Source: Gemmatimonadota bacterium (GTDB lineage: Bacteria; Gemmatimonadota; Gemmatimonadetes; Gemmatimonadales; GWC2-71-9). Taken from it: a stretch of 59,246 nucleotides of DNA. The position numbers were made by a program, and so were the translations under genes. Below, piece after piece: positions 1 through 8,248 of the stretch. The stretch lies in the NCBI GenBank assembly GCA_003222085.1, contig QHUK01000021.1, positions 1 to 59,246 of the forward strand, written 5' to 3'. Within the stretch, counting starts at the first letter, position 1. Each line of letters starts with the position of its first letter. The notes beneath the pieces were generated by a model. It saw only the letters and a list, made by a program, of their open reading frames with translations. It searched no databases and was not told where the DNA came from.

Positions 1-178
1 CAGGACGGCGGTCGTGGTCCAGCGGCTGCCGAAGACGCGATCGGGCAAGATCCTGCGCGGCACGATCAAAAAGATCGCCGATGGGAAGGAGTACCGGGTG
101 CCACCGACGATCGACGATCCCGCGAGTCTCGATGAAATCACGGCGACGTTGGCGATAGTAGGATATCCGCGGGGATGA
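1..178 (+). CDS. AMP-forming acyl-CoA synthetase, C-terminal end (partial)
   Basis: This is the last 58 codons of an acetyl-/propionyl-CoA synthetase-type ligase, cut by the window edge; the codon phase begins at base 2. The segment carries the A10 motif PKTRSGKILRGT, whose lysine (SGK) is the catalytic residue of the adenylation half-reaction in this family and the usual acetylation target. The following PPTIDDP segment is typical of the propionyl/acetyl-CoA synthetase C-terminus. These enzymes activate short-chain carboxylates with ATP and CoA in the cytoplasm. Exact substrate cannot be told from this fragment. It ends at TGA 176-178 and converges on the DinB gene. Confidence 0.85.
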   Translation, partial: RTAVVVQRLPKTRSGKILRGTIKKIADGKEYRVPPTIDDPASLDEITATLAIVGYPRG

Positions 179-183
179 ACCAG

Positions 184-227
184 GAGTCGCGGCTGAAGCC
201 GCGGCTCGGCCCTGCCGCTGAAGCGGC
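184..227 (+). repeat. REP-like double palindrome, copy 1
   Basis: Two short palindromes lie in tandem: GCGGCTGAAGCCGC (189-202) and GCCGCTGAAGCGGC (214-227), joined by GGCTCGGCCCT. The joining sequence and layout recur at 31985-32024 and, inverted, at 32046-32091 with different stem bases, so this looks like a dispersed extragenic palindromic family. It sits between two convergent genes, where such elements may act as bidirectional terminators or mRNA stabilisers. Confidence 0.6.
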
Positions 228-256
228 CAATTGTCCTTTGCCGCCTATTGCCGCCC

Positions 257-796
257 TTACGCCCACACCCGTTCCGCCTGCCACAGGTGCCGGTGCTGGT
301 GCCGCGGCAAAATCGTAAAGCACGAGTACAAGCTGTACCGCACGCGCGCGTTGAACGGCGACGTGACGCGCACCTGAGAAAGCGGCAGGCCGTCCGCCTG
401 GGCGAGACAGTCGAGCTGCGCGGCCTGGAGGCGATCGAATTCTTGGACGAGAAGCGCCGGGGCGGCCAGGCTCGACGGCAGGAACCGCGCGATGGTCTTC
501 AAGCGGACACGAACCGGCGGTCCCATGGTCGCCCACAACAGCCAGCCGATGGGATCGCGACGGTACCGACCCGGTGGGCGCGGCTCCAGCATGCGCGCGC
601 GCGACACCGCATGCTGCAACAGCGGCAGATAGGCCATGGACGTGAGGTTCAAGTGCGCCACACACTCGGCCACGGACCACCGCCCCGGATCGGAGCGCTT
701 GCCCCACCGCTCCTCCGGAACCGCCTGCACCAGCGCGTGGAGGCGGGCTTGCGCGCTGCGATATTCATCGGCGACGAGCTGGAGTTGCTGATGCAT
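257..796 (-). CDS. DinB-family protein
   Basis: About 179 residues with the DinB/YfiT four-helix layout: an N-terminal helix, then a WSVAECVAHLN segment whose histidine is the usual first metal ligand, and a C-terminal HQHRH segment supplying more histidines. Family members are metal-binding proteins, some being thiol-dependent transferases; the function of this one is not known. ATG at 796 is chosen over the GTG at 805 because a GGAAGG ribosome-binding site lies about 11 bases upstream of it. It follows the TPR gene by about 20 bases on the same strand, so the two probably share a transcript. Confidence 0.75.
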   Translation of the reverse strand: MHQQLQLVADEYRSAQARLHALVQAVPEERWGKRSDPGRWSVAECVAHLNLTSMAYLPLLQHAVSRARMLEPRPPGRYRRDPIGWLLWATMGPPVRVRLKTIARFLPSSLAAPALLVQEFDRLQAAQLDCLAQADGLPLSQVRVTSPFNARVRYSLYSCFTILPRHQHRHLWQAERVWA

Positions 797-816
797 GTGC
801 GACACCGCCTTCCCCG

Positions 817-1293
817 TTAGTTCACCCTTCCCTGCAAGCGTCGCAGTCCCCCGATCGCCGGGGCGTAGCCCGGCATTTTATCCAGAGCCCTCCCATATTC
901 CGCCACCGCGTCGAGCACCTGGCCCTTCTTCTCGTAAATCCGCGCCAGGTTCACGTGGGGGAACTGCGGCGCCTCGTAGCGTGGCGCGTCCATCGCACGC
1001 TTGAGCCAGGGAATCGCGTCGTCGTCGCGCCCCAGCTCGATGAGATAGCACCCGATGTCGTTGTACGGATTGCCGAACGTGGGATCCACCGCGATCGCGC
1101 GCTTGCACTCGGCGATCGCCTCGTCATAGCGTCGCTCGAACGAGTACACCCAGCCGAGAAACGTGTGCGCCTCCGCCGTCGGCAGCTCCGCGAGCGATGC
1201 CTGATACAGTTGCACCGCGCCCGCCAGATCGCCCGCTAGCTGGCACTGGTACGCGCGCTCGAATAGCTTTAGCGCCCGAGCTCGATCACCCAC
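817..1293 (-). CDS. TPR-repeat protein
   Basis: A 158-residue cytoplasmic protein built almost entirely of tetratricopeptide helices. Repeats are visible from about residue 10 to 150, with classic spacing in GDLAGAVQLYQASL, RRYDEAIAECKRAIAVDP and GQVLDAVAEYGRALDKMP. TPR proteins act as protein-protein interaction scaffolds; the partner here is unknown. No signal peptide is seen. The start is GTG at 1293 and it diverges from the glycosyltransferase gene. It is the likely first gene of a two-gene unit with the DinB gene. Confidence 0.8.
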   Translation of the reverse strand: MGDRARALKLFERAYQCQLAGDLAGAVQLYQASLAELPTAEAHTFLGWVYSFERRYDEAIAECKRAIAVDPTFGNPYNDIGCYLIELGRDDDAIPWLKRAMDAPRYEAPQFPHVNLARIYEKKGQVLDAVAEYGRALDKMPGYAPAIGGLRRLQGRVN

Positions 1294-1352
1294 ACGCCAA
1301 GCTTATTCAGACCTCTCCGCCGTCGCCATCGCGCCCGTTTATCAGCCTGCCG

Positions 1353-3032
1353 TTGCTCGTCCTGCTCGCGGCGGTCGCGCTTGGCTGGAACCTGAACGGC
1401 TACCGCCTGTTGGATCCGGACGAAGGCCGGAACGCCGAGGTGGCGCGCGAGATGGCGTATTCGAACGGCTACGTCGTGCCGCACCTCGACGGACTTCCCT
1501 ACCTCGACAAACCGATCGTCTATTTCGCCGCCGCGGCCGCCATGATGGAGCTCTTCGGCCCGACCGAAGCGGCCGCCCGCCTGCCCGCCTACCTCGCGAC
1601 GCTCGCCACGATCGCGCTGCTCGTGTGGTTCGCGCACCGCCGCTGGGGCGAGGAGGCGGGCTGGCTCGCCGGGCTCGCGTACGCCACCATGGTGCTGCCG
1701 CTCGCCTATGCCCGCACGGCGATATTCGACAGCACGCTCACGTTGTGCACCACGGCCGCGATCGTCTGGTTCGCAGACGAGCGGCCCGTCGCGGCCTGGG
1801 CGGCGATGGCGGTCGGCGCCCTCACCAAAGGCCCGATCGCCGTCGCGATCCCATTGCTCGCGCTCGGCTCACACGCGCTCGCCACCGGCACGCCCGTCCG
1901 CAGACTGTTCTCGCGGCGTGGCCTGGCACTGTTCGGCGCGATCGCCCTGCCCTGGTTCATCGTCGTGTCGATCGAGCATCCCGACTTCCCCGGTTACGTG
2001 TTCCTCCGGGAGACGCTCCAGCGGGTCACGACGCGGAGCTTCCACCGCACCGCACCGTTCTGGTACTACCTGCCGATCCTGCCGCTCGCGGGCTTCCCCT
2101 GGATCGTTCCGGCGCTCGCACGGGTCTCGAGCGTCCGCGCCACCTGGGACGCCCGGCGGGACGCGGCGGCGAGCGAGCCGCTGCTGCTCGCGTGCTGGGT
2201 GATCGTGCCGCTCATCTTCCTGTCGCTGAATCAATCCAAGCTGCCGCAGTATGTGCTCCCGTTGATCCCTGCGCTCGCGCTCGCCGCGACGCGCAACCTC
2301 GTGGCGGGGGGGAGCCGCACCGCGGCACGCGTGTATGTCGGCGTCTCGGGCGTCGCCGGCCTGGCGCTCGTGGCGCTCACACGCTGGCTCCCGGCGCCCA
2401 TCAGCCTCACGCCGGCGGAGAAGGCGGCCATCCCGCCCGCCGCCGCGGCGCTCGGGATCGTCGTGCTCTGCTCCGGCGTCCTCGTGGGGCTCGGCGCGCT
2501 CACCCGCCGGCCCCGGTCCACGATTTTCGGGTATGCTGTGGTCGTCATGGCAATCCCATTCTTATCCGGGAGGCTGCTCGTCGCGGTGGGAGACGACCGC
2601 TCCTCCGCCGGCGTGGCACGCGCCACCGCTGCGGCACTCGAGCGCAGCGGCGGCACCGGCACCGTGCTCGGCGTCCTCGCCTACCCCCCGTCCCTGCCCT
2701 TCTATCTCGGCCGCCCCATTGCCGTGGCGACGGAGACCGGCCAAGAGCTCACGAGCAACTACATCGCCGACAACGTCGAGCGCTTCCGCTCCCTCGCCGG
2801 ATCGCCGCTGCTCCCGGCGGGCTACTGGCGCGAGGCGTTGGCGCGCTGCCCCATGCCTACGGTGTTCTTGACCGGCGCCGGGCACCGCGAGGCGCGGGCC
2901 GCCCTGGGCGCGGCCCTGCCGCTCCTCGCCGCCGACGACCATTACGCGGTTTACGGCCCTTGCCGTCCCCGCTCCATGTCACAACCTCCCCAACCTCCCC
3001 AACCTCCCCGGCGGGGAAGGGGTGGGCGGTAA
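1353..3032 (+). CDS. GT39/ArnT-like membrane glycosyltransferase
   Basis: An integral membrane glycosyltransferase of the PMT/ArnT type (GT-C fold), which transfers a sugar from a polyprenyl-phosphate donor on the periplasmic side. The diagnostic loop LLDPDEGRNAEVAREM follows the first membrane segment and holds the acidic DE metal/donor-binding pair; PYLDKPIVYF follows as in other family members. About ten hydrophobic segments are visible. The start is uncertain: an in-frame ATG at 1197 would lie inside the divergent TPR gene, so TTG 1353 is used as a conservative start, though it leaves almost no N-terminal tail. The C-terminus ends in a Gln-Pro-Pro tail coded by a 9-bp tandem repeat. Its TAA overlaps the asnB ATG (TAATG). 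Confidence 0.85.
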   Translation: MLVLLAAVALGWNLNGYRLLDPDEGRNAEVAREMAYSNGYVVPHLDGLPYLDKPIVYFAAAAAMMELFGPTEAAARLPAYLATLATIALLVWFAHRRWGEEAGWLAGLAYATMVLPLAYARTAIFDSTLTLCTTAAIVWFADERPVAAWAAMAVGALTKGPIAVAIPLLALGSHALATGTPVRRLFSRRGLALFGAIALPWFIVVSIEHPDFPGYVFLRETLQRVTTRSFHRTAPFWYYLPILPLAGFPWIVPALARVSSVRATWDARRDAAASEPLLLACWVIVPLIFLSLNQSKLPQYVLPLIPALALAATRNLVAGGSRTAARVYVGVSGVAGLALVALTRWLPAPISLTPAEKAAIPPAAAALGIVVLCSGVLVGLGALTRRPRSTIFGYAVVVMAIPFLSGRLLVAVGDDRSSAGVARATAAALERSGGTGTVLGVLAYPPSLPFYLGRPIAVATETGQELTSNYIADNVERFRSLAGSPLLPAGYWREALARCPMPTVFLTGAGHREARAALGAALPLLAADDHYAVYGPCRPRSMSQPPQPPQPPRRGRGGR

Positions 3033-4870
3033 TGTGCGGCATCTTCGGCGCCGTCTCGCTCTCGGGCGCCCCGCTCACGCATCCCGATTGCCTCGCCGCC
3101 ATGGGTGCCGCGCTCGCCCACCGCGGTCCCGACGGCGAGCGCATCGTGGGCCACGAGCGCGCGCGGTTGGGGGCCTGCCGGCTCGCCATCATGGACCTGA
3201 CCACCGGCGACCAGCCGTTCCAGAGTCCTGACGGCTCCATCTGGATGATCTGCAACGGCGAGATCTACAACGCCCCGGAGCTGCGCCGCGAGCAGACCCT
3301 CGCAGGCTATCCGTTCCGCTCGACGGGCGACATCGAGACGATCGTGCCGCTGTATGAACGCTTCGGCGCGGACGGCGTCGGACGACTCGAGGGGATGTTC
3401 GGCCTGGCGGTATGGGACGACCGCCACGAACGGTTGGTTCTCGCGCGCGACCGCGCTGGCGAGAAGCCGCTGTTTTGGACGGAGCGGAACGGCGAGCTGC
3501 GGTTCGCGTCGGAGATCCAGGCGCTGCTCGCCTATCCCGACCAGCCGCGCCGCGTGAACCCCGCGGCGGCAGCCCTGTACGGCGCGCTCGGCTACGTCCC
3601 CGCGCCCTACACGATGCTCGACGGCATCTCGAAGCTCACACCTGCGCACTTCCTCGTCGCCGACCGCCGGGGATTGACGGTACGCCGCTACTGGGACCCC
3701 GCCGCCGTCGCCGCGCGCCCGTCGCGGCTCGGCACGCCGGCCACGCTGCGCGACGTGCTGCTCCGGGCGGTCGAGCGCGAGCTGATGTCGGACGTGCCCG
3801 TGGGCGTATTCACGAGCGGCGGGCTCGATTCGTCGCTCCTCGCGGCCGCGGCGGCGCGCGTCATGGCGGGCGAGCGGATCCACACCTACTCCGTGAAGTT
3901 CGCCGAGCCGGGCTACGACGAGAGCCCCCACGCGGAAGCGGTGACGCACCACATCCGCACGATCCACCACGCGGTCACCGCGGACGATGCGGCGCTCGAG
4001 CGGGCGTTCGATGTCGTGACCCGCTCACTCGCCGAGCCGGTGGGCGACCCCGCCATCCTGCCGACGTTTCTCCTGGCTGAGGCGGCACGGGAGCACGTCA
4101 AGGTCGTGCTCTCGGGCGAGGGCGCGGACGAGCTATTCGGCGGCTACCCGACGTACCTGGGCCACAGGGCGGCGGGGCTGTACCGCCGGATCCCCGGACG
4201 AGAGGCGCTCCGCTGGCTCGTCGACCGCCTGCCGACCTCGACCGGGAAGGTCACGCTCGAATTCCTCCTGAAGCAGTTCGTCGCAGGTGCCGATCGCCCG
4301 CTCATCGAGCGTCACCTGACGTGGTTCGGCGCCCTGGGGCCCGACGCCCGCGTGCTGGCGTGGGCCGGCGGACTCTTGAACGGCTTTCCAGGTGATTCGT
4401 CGCTCAACCGGGTGTTGTGGCTCGACTTCCTCACCTACCTCCCGGACAATCTGCTCGTGAAAGTGGACCGGGGGACGATGCTCGCGTCCATAGAAGCCCG
4501 GGCGCCATACCTGGACCGCGAGGTGATGGAGCTGGCGCTGCCGGCGCCGGCGGCGCTCAAGGTGCGGGGCTTCACCACCAAGGCGATATTAAAGGAAGCG
4601 GCGCGCGGGCTCGTCCCGGAGGCGGTGATCCGGCGCCGGAAGCGCGGGCTGTCGGTGCCCGTGGCGCGGTGGCTCAATGCGGGCCTGCGTTCGCTCGCCG
4701 ATCGTCACCTCGCGGCGCCCCGGCTGTTCCGCGACGCGCCGACCGCCCGCCTCCTCGCGGAGCACCGCGCCGGCGCGCGTAACAACGCCCGCATGCTGTG
4801 GCCGATCCTGATGGCCGAGCTGTGGGCGGAGCGATGGAGCGTCGATACGGAGTCCGTCCGGGTGGGTTAA
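3032..4870 (+). CDS. asnB: Asparagine synthase (glutamine-hydrolysing)
   Basis: Class II amidotransferase of 612 residues that makes asparagine from aspartate, ATP and glutamine. It begins MCGIFGAV, so processing exposes the catalytic Cys1 of the glutaminase domain; AHRGPDGERI and the CNGEIYN segment are the other expected glutaminase landmarks. The synthetase half begins around residue 240 with the pyrophosphatase loop FTSGGLDSSLLAAAA and continues with LSGEGADELFGGY. It overlaps the upstream membrane glycosyltransferase by one base. AsnB-like proteins next to glycosyltransferases sometimes amidate cell-envelope sugars or peptides, so a surface role is possible, but all catalytic parts of a true asparagine synthase are present. 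Confidence 0.95.
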   Translation: MCGIFGAVSLSGAPLTHPDCLAAMGAALAHRGPDGERIVGHERARLGACRLAIMDLTTGDQPFQSPDGSIWMICNGEIYNAPELRREQTLAGYPFRSTGDIETIVPLYERFGADGVGRLEGMFGLAVWDDRHERLVLARDRAGEKPLFWTERNGELRFASEIQALLAYPDQPRRVNPAAAALYGALGYVPAPYTMLDGISKLTPAHFLVADRRGLTVRRYWDPAAVAARPSRLGTPATLRDVLLRAVERELMSDVPVGVFTSGGLDSSLLAAAAARVMAGERIHTYSVKFAEPGYDESPHAEAVTHHIRTIHHAVTADDAALERAFDVVTRSLAEPVGDPAILPTFLLAEAAREHVKVVLSGEGADELFGGYPTYLGHRAAGLYRRIPGREALRWLVDRLPTSTGKVTLEFLLKQFVAGADRPLIERHLTWFGALGPDARVLAWAGGLLNGFPGDSSLNRVLWLDFLTYLPDNLLVKVDRGTMLASIEARAPYLDREVMELALPAPAALKVRGFTTKAILKEAARGLVPEAVIRRRKRGLSVPVARWLNAGLRSLADRHLAAPRLFRDAPTARLLAEHRAGARNNARMLWPILMAELWAERWSVDTESVRVG

Positions 4871-4893
4871 CCCCGGGGCGGTGCCCCGGGGTT
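4869..4893 (+). terminator. GC-rich hairpin between asnB and the HD gene
   Basis: A perfect 11-bp inverted repeat, AACCCCGGGGC / GCCCCGGGGTT, has a three-base loop and overlaps the asnB stop codon. No T-run follows. The ribosome-binding site AGGAGG of the next gene starts three bases after the stem, so the hairpin could attenuate or set mRNA processing rather than fully terminate. Confidence 0.5.
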
Positions 4894-4907
4894 CAGGAGG
4901 AAGAAGC

Positions 4908-5495
4908 ATGACCCGAGCCGAAGCCCTTGCCCTGATGGAGCAGCACACCCAGTCCCCCTCGCTCCGCCAGCACATGCTGGCGGTCGAGGCCGCGATGCGC
5001 GCCTACGCGGACAAGCACGGCGAGGACGCGGAGACGTGGGGGCTCGCGGGGCTGTTGCACGACTTCGACTACGAGAAGTTCCCGAATCCCGAGCACTCGC
5101 CCACCGAGGGCCATCCCGCATGGGGCGTGCGCCTGCTGCGGGAAAAAGGCGTACCCGAGCCCGTGTGCCGCGCGATTCTCGGACACGGCTCGTACACGGG
5201 CGTGCCGCGCGATACCCGGATGGCTCAGACGTTGTTCGCGGTGGACGAGCTGTGCGGGTTCCTCGTGGCGTGCGCCCTGGTGCGCCCGTCCAGGAGCTTC
5301 GCGGACCTCGAGGTGGCGTCCGTGAAGAAGAAGCTCAAGGACAAGGGGTTCGCGCGTGGGGTGAACCGCGACGAGGTGACCCAGGGAGCCGCCGAGCTGG
5401 GCGTGCCGCTGGACGAGCACATCGCCTTCGTGATTCAGGCGCTGCGTCCCGCGGAGGGCGCGCTCGGCCTGGGCGCGCAGGCAGCAGTGGGGTGA
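4908..5495 (+). CDS. HD-domain metal-dependent phosphohydrolase
   Basis: A 195-residue HD-superfamily hydrolase. Metal ligands are visible in the order H (SLRQHMLAVEAAM), HD (GLLHDFDYEKFP), H (EGHPAWGVRLL) and H (RAILGHGSYTG), with a later ALVRPSR segment typical of the small HDIG subfamily. Such proteins hydrolyse phosphomonoesters or nucleotides; the substrate is unknown. ATG 4908 is supported by an AGGAGG ribosome-binding site seven bases upstream. Its TGA overlaps the GTG start of the phospholipase-D gene, indicating translational coupling. Confidence 0.85.
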   Translation: MTRAEALALMEQHTQSPSLRQHMLAVEAAMRAYADKHGEDAETWGLAGLLHDFDYEKFPNPEHSPTEGHPAWGVRLLREKGVPEPVCRAILGHGSYTGVPRDTRMAQTLFAVDELCGFLVACALVRPSRSFADLEVASVKKKLKDKGFARGVNRDEVTQGAAELGVPLDEHIAFVIQALRPAEGALGLGAQAAVG

Positions 5496-6904
5496 GCGTT
5501 CCCGCTGCGGCGACCACCGCCCTTGCCGCGCGCGACCAGCTGACCCTGGCGCTCGACCGCGCCGCCGGCGCGCGGCCGATCGAAGGCAACCGCCTCGAGC
5601 ACCACCCCGACAGCCCGCGCGCGCTGGACGCGATGGTGGCCGCGATCGGCGCGGCACGCCGCTGGGTGCACTTCGAGAACTACATCATCCGCGACGACGC
5701 CACCGGCCGGCGCTTCGCCGACGCGCTCGCCGAGCGCGCGCGGGCCGGTGTCCGCGTGCGCGTGCTGTACGATGCCCTCGGCTCGTTCGGCACGTCGCGC
5801 CGCTATTGGCGGCGGCTCGTCCAGGCCGGCGCCGAGGTGCGCGCCTTCCACCCGCTCCTCACCCGCCACGCGCTCGACCTGCTGGCGCGTGACCACCGCA
5901 AGCTCCTCGTCGCCGACGGCGTCTGGGCGATGACCGGAGGGATGTGCATCGGCGACGAGTGGGCGGGCGACCCGGCGCGCGGCCGGCGCCCGTGGCGCGA
6001 CACGATGGTCGCTGTCGCCGGGCCCGCCGCCGCGGCGCTGGACGGCGCCTTCGCCCGCATCTGGCGGCAAACCGGCGTGGCCCTCCCCCCCGACGAGCTC
6101 GACGCCGACCCCGCGTCGTGCGGCGACTCGACGGTCCGCGTGGTGGAGGGCGTGCCGGGGCGCGCCCGGGTGTACCGCGCGGTGGAGCTGCTCGCCGCGA
6201 GTGCCTCCGAACGCCTGTGGATCACCGACGCGTACCTCATCGCCCCAGCCCCGTTGTACGCGAGCCTGCTCGATGCGGCTCGCGGCGGTGTGGACGTGCG
6301 CCTGCTCGTGCCCGGCGCGAGCGATCTGCCGGTGCTCCGCAACTTCACGCGCGTCGGCTACCGCGATCTGTTGCGCGCGGGCGTCCGCGTGTTCGAATAC
6401 CAGGGGCCGATGATCCACGCCAAGACGATCGTCGTGGACCGGCGCTGGGCGCGGGTCGGCTCGAGCAACTTGAATGTCTCGAGCCTGCTCACGAACTACG
6501 AGCTCGACCTCGCGGCCGAGTGCGAAGGGCTCACCGAAGAGCTCGCGCGCCAGTTCCGGCACGACCTCGCGTCGAGCCAGGAGATCGTGTTGCAGCCGCG
6601 CCGCATGCGGCTGCCCCCGCGGCTCACGACCGGGAGCGCTCCGGACGAAGGTGATGTGCCGCACAAGCGCTCGGGCTACGAGCTCGGCGCCGTCGCGGTG
6701 GTGGCGCTGCGGCGGGTTGCGGGCGGATTGCGGCGCGCCATTGCGGCGACCGCCGCGCTCGGATGCGCCGTCCTGGGCGGCCTGCTGCTCGTCTTCCCCC
6801 GTATCATGGGGATCGTCCTCGCCGCCGGGGCGTTCACGCTGGCCCTCGCGTTCGGCGTGTACGCACTGGAACGGCGCCGCACGAGGGACCCGGACGATGG
6901 CTGA
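5492..6904 (+). CDS. Phospholipase D-like / cardiolipin synthase-type protein
   Basis: A 470-residue protein with two HKD motifs: HRKLLVADGVWAMTGG around residue 135 and HAKTIVVDRRWARVGSSN around residue 310. This is the arrangement of bacterial cardiolipin synthases, which condense phosphatidylglycerol molecules, and of related phosphatidyltransferases. Unlike most Cls proteins, the two membrane segments lie at the C-terminus (about residues 410-460), not at the N-terminus, so the catalytic domains precede the anchor. The start is GTG 5492, overlapping the stop of the HD gene. It overlaps the next gene by eight bases. Lipid synthesis is the likeliest role, but the reversed topology makes the exact reaction uncertain. 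Confidence 0.85.
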   Translation: MSVPAAATTALAARDQLTLALDRAAGARPIEGNRLEHHPDSPRALDAMVAAIGAARRWVHFENYIIRDDATGRRFADALAERARAGVRVRVLYDALGSFGTSRRYWRRLVQAGAEVRAFHPLLTRHALDLLARDHRKLLVADGVWAMTGGMCIGDEWAGDPARGRRPWRDTMVAVAGPAAAALDGAFARIWRQTGVALPPDELDADPASCGDSTVRVVEGVPGRARVYRAVELLAASASERLWITDAYLIAPAPLYASLLDAARGGVDVRLLVPGASDLPVLRNFTRVGYRDLLRAGVRVFEYQGPMIHAKTIVVDRRWARVGSSNLNVSSLLTNYELDLAAECEGLTEELARQFRHDLASSQEIVLQPRRMRLPPRLTTGSAPDEGDVPHKRSGYELGAVAVVALRRVAGGLRRAIAATAALGCAVLGGLLLVFPRIMGIVLAAGAFTLALAFGVYALERRRTRDPDDG

Positions 6905-7481
6905 CCCCCAACCCCCCTGGGAGCCTGCGCGTATAGCACAGCAGGACGAGGCCGATCTGGTCGCCCGCGCCGTCGCCGGCGAGCGGGCGGCGTTCGGGAT
7001 GCTGGTGGAGCGCTACGCCGGCGTGGCGCGGCGCGTGGCGCGAGCGGTGCTGGGCAACCCCGAGGACGCCGACGACGCCGCGCAGGATGCGATGCTCTCG
7101 GCCCTCGTGAAGCTCGAGCAGTACGACGCGCGGCGTCCGTTCGGCCCCTGGCTGTTGCGGATCGTCGCCAATGCCGCTACGGACCGGCGGCGGCGCCGGT
7201 CGGTCCGGCGCGTGGAGCCGCTCGACGTCGGGCTCACCGCCGGCGGCGCGCGGCCCGATGCGACGGCCGAGCGCCGGGCCCTGAACGAGCGGTTGCGACA
7301 GGCCCTCGCCGAGCTGCCCGAGCGCCGGCGCATGGCGGTGGTGCTGTTCGACGTCGAAGGGTATTCGCACGGCGAGATCGCCCTCATCCTCGGGATTCCC
7401 GAGGGCACGGTGCGATCGGAAGTGTTCCACGCGCGGCGCCGCCTGCGGGTGCTGCTGGCGGACTGGAAGGAGGAGGGATGA
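6897..7481 (+). CDS. ECF RNA polymerase sigma factor
   Basis: A 194-residue group-4 sigma factor. Region 2 runs from about residue 20 to 95 (NPEDADDAAQDAMLSALVKL for the core-binding part, RRPFGPWLLRIVANAATDRR for -10 recognition). Region 4, about residues 130-185, carries LPERRRMAVVLFDVEGYSHG and GIPEGTVRSEVFHARRRL, the -35-binding helix-turn-helix. It opens a tightly spaced set ending in a complete efflux pump and overlaps the next gene by four bases, so it probably drives stress-dependent expression of that set. No matching promoter could be confirmed by eye. Confidence 0.92.
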   Translation: MADPQPPWEPARIAQQDEADLVARAVAGERAAFGMLVERYAGVARRVARAVLGNPEDADDAAQDAMLSALVKLEQYDARRPFGPWLLRIVANAATDRRRRRSVRRVEPLDVGLTAGGARPDATAERRALNERLRQALAELPERRRMAVVLFDVEGYSHGEIALILGIPEGTVRSEVFHARRRLRVLLADWKEEG

Positions 7482-7819
7482 TGGATCCCCTGCCGTTCGA
7501 TCACCGACGCGATGGGGTGCTCGGGAGAGCGCTGCGAGAGGCGCTCGACCCCGGCGACGCACAGGCCTTCGTCGCGCGCGTCGTGGCTTTGGCCGGGCAG
7601 GTGCGCGTGGCGTCGTGGGACGCCGTACTCGCCCGTTGGGCGCGGGCCGGCGTCGCAGCCGCGCTGGTCGTCGCGCTGGCGGCGGGCTACTTGGTGGGCC
7701 GCGGGACCGCGGCGTCCCCCACCGCCGCTCGCCCGACGGTCTCAGACGTGCTGATCGCCCCGCCGGCGCACCCGGCGGAGGTGGAGGTCGTTCTCGCCTC
7801 CGTGATCGGCAGCAATTAG
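7478..7819 (+). CDS. Small membrane protein, candidate anti-sigma factor
   Basis: 113 residues with one clear membrane segment (about residues 57-75, rich in Ala/Val/Leu), a cytoplasmic N-terminal helical half and a short periplasmic tail. It has no zinc-binding HXXXCXXC motif, so it is not a standard ZAS anti-sigma factor. Position, topology and the four-base overlap with the ECF sigma gene suggest it controls that sigma factor. ATGATG offers two starts (7478 or 7481), preceded by GGAGG. The function is inferred from context only. Confidence 0.6.
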   Translation: MMDPLPFDHRRDGVLGRALREALDPGDAQAFVARVVALAGQVRVASWDAVLARWARAGVAAALVVALAAGYLVGRGTAASPTAARPTVSDVLIAPPAHPAEVEVVLASVIGSN

Positions 7820-7834
7820 AAAGGGAAGACCGTC

Positions 7835-8248
7835 ATGCTGAACCGCTCCACAACCTGGGCCGTGCTATTCCTCGTCGCGACGTTCGCGGCGGGGCTCGCC
7901 GTCGGGGCCGGCGGCCGGGCACTTTGGGTCCGCTACGCGTCCGCGGCGGCGCCCGAGCGGGCCCGCGGGCTCGACCGAATGATGGACGAGCTGAACGACG
8001 AGCTGCACCTGGACCCGGCGCAACGCGACTCGGTGCGCGCGATCCTGCAGCGCCACCGGACCCGCATGACCGCCGTGTGGGAGACCGTGCGCCCGCGCTT
8101 CGACTCGATGCGGGCGCAGATGGACTCCGACGTCGCCCGCCAGCTCACCCCGGAGCAGCAGGCCAAGTACCGCGACCATGTCACCCGGTACCGGCATCAA
8201 AAGGAGCAGGAGAAGGCCGACACGGGGTCGGGAGGTCGGAAGAAATGA
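7835..8248 (+). CDS. Spy/CpxP-like periplasmic stress-sensing protein
   Basis: A 137-residue protein with an N-terminal signal or anchor segment (residues 8-28) and a highly charged helical body. LHLDPAQRDSVRAILQRHR and a second LTPEQQAKYRDH element resemble the paired LTxxQ motifs of Spy, CpxP and the related heavy-metal resistance proteins (for example CnrX/ZraP). These act in the periplasm as chaperones or as sensors that control sigma or two-component systems. Sitting between an ECF sigma locus and an efflux pump, it could be the envelope sensor. The C-terminus is lysine-rich. The stop overlaps the tolC-like start. Confidence 0.75.
   Translation: MLNRSTTWAVLFLVATFAAGLAVGAGGRALWVRYASAAAPERARGLDRMMDELNDELHLDPAQRDSVRAILQRHRTRMTAVWETVRPRFDSMRAQMDSDVARQLTPEQQAKYRDHVTRYRHQKEQEKADTGSGGRKK

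Noticed and set aside
1197..1352. N-terminal extension of the GT39 gene from ATG 1197
   Set aside because: It would overlap the start of the divergent TPR gene by about 97 bases and encodes a low-complexity Pro/Arg/Ala stretch unlike family N-termini.
2983..3009. Three 9-bp repeats at the end of the GT39 gene
   Set aside because: They keep the frame and only lengthen a Gln-Pro-Pro tail; no sign of a mobile or regulatory element.
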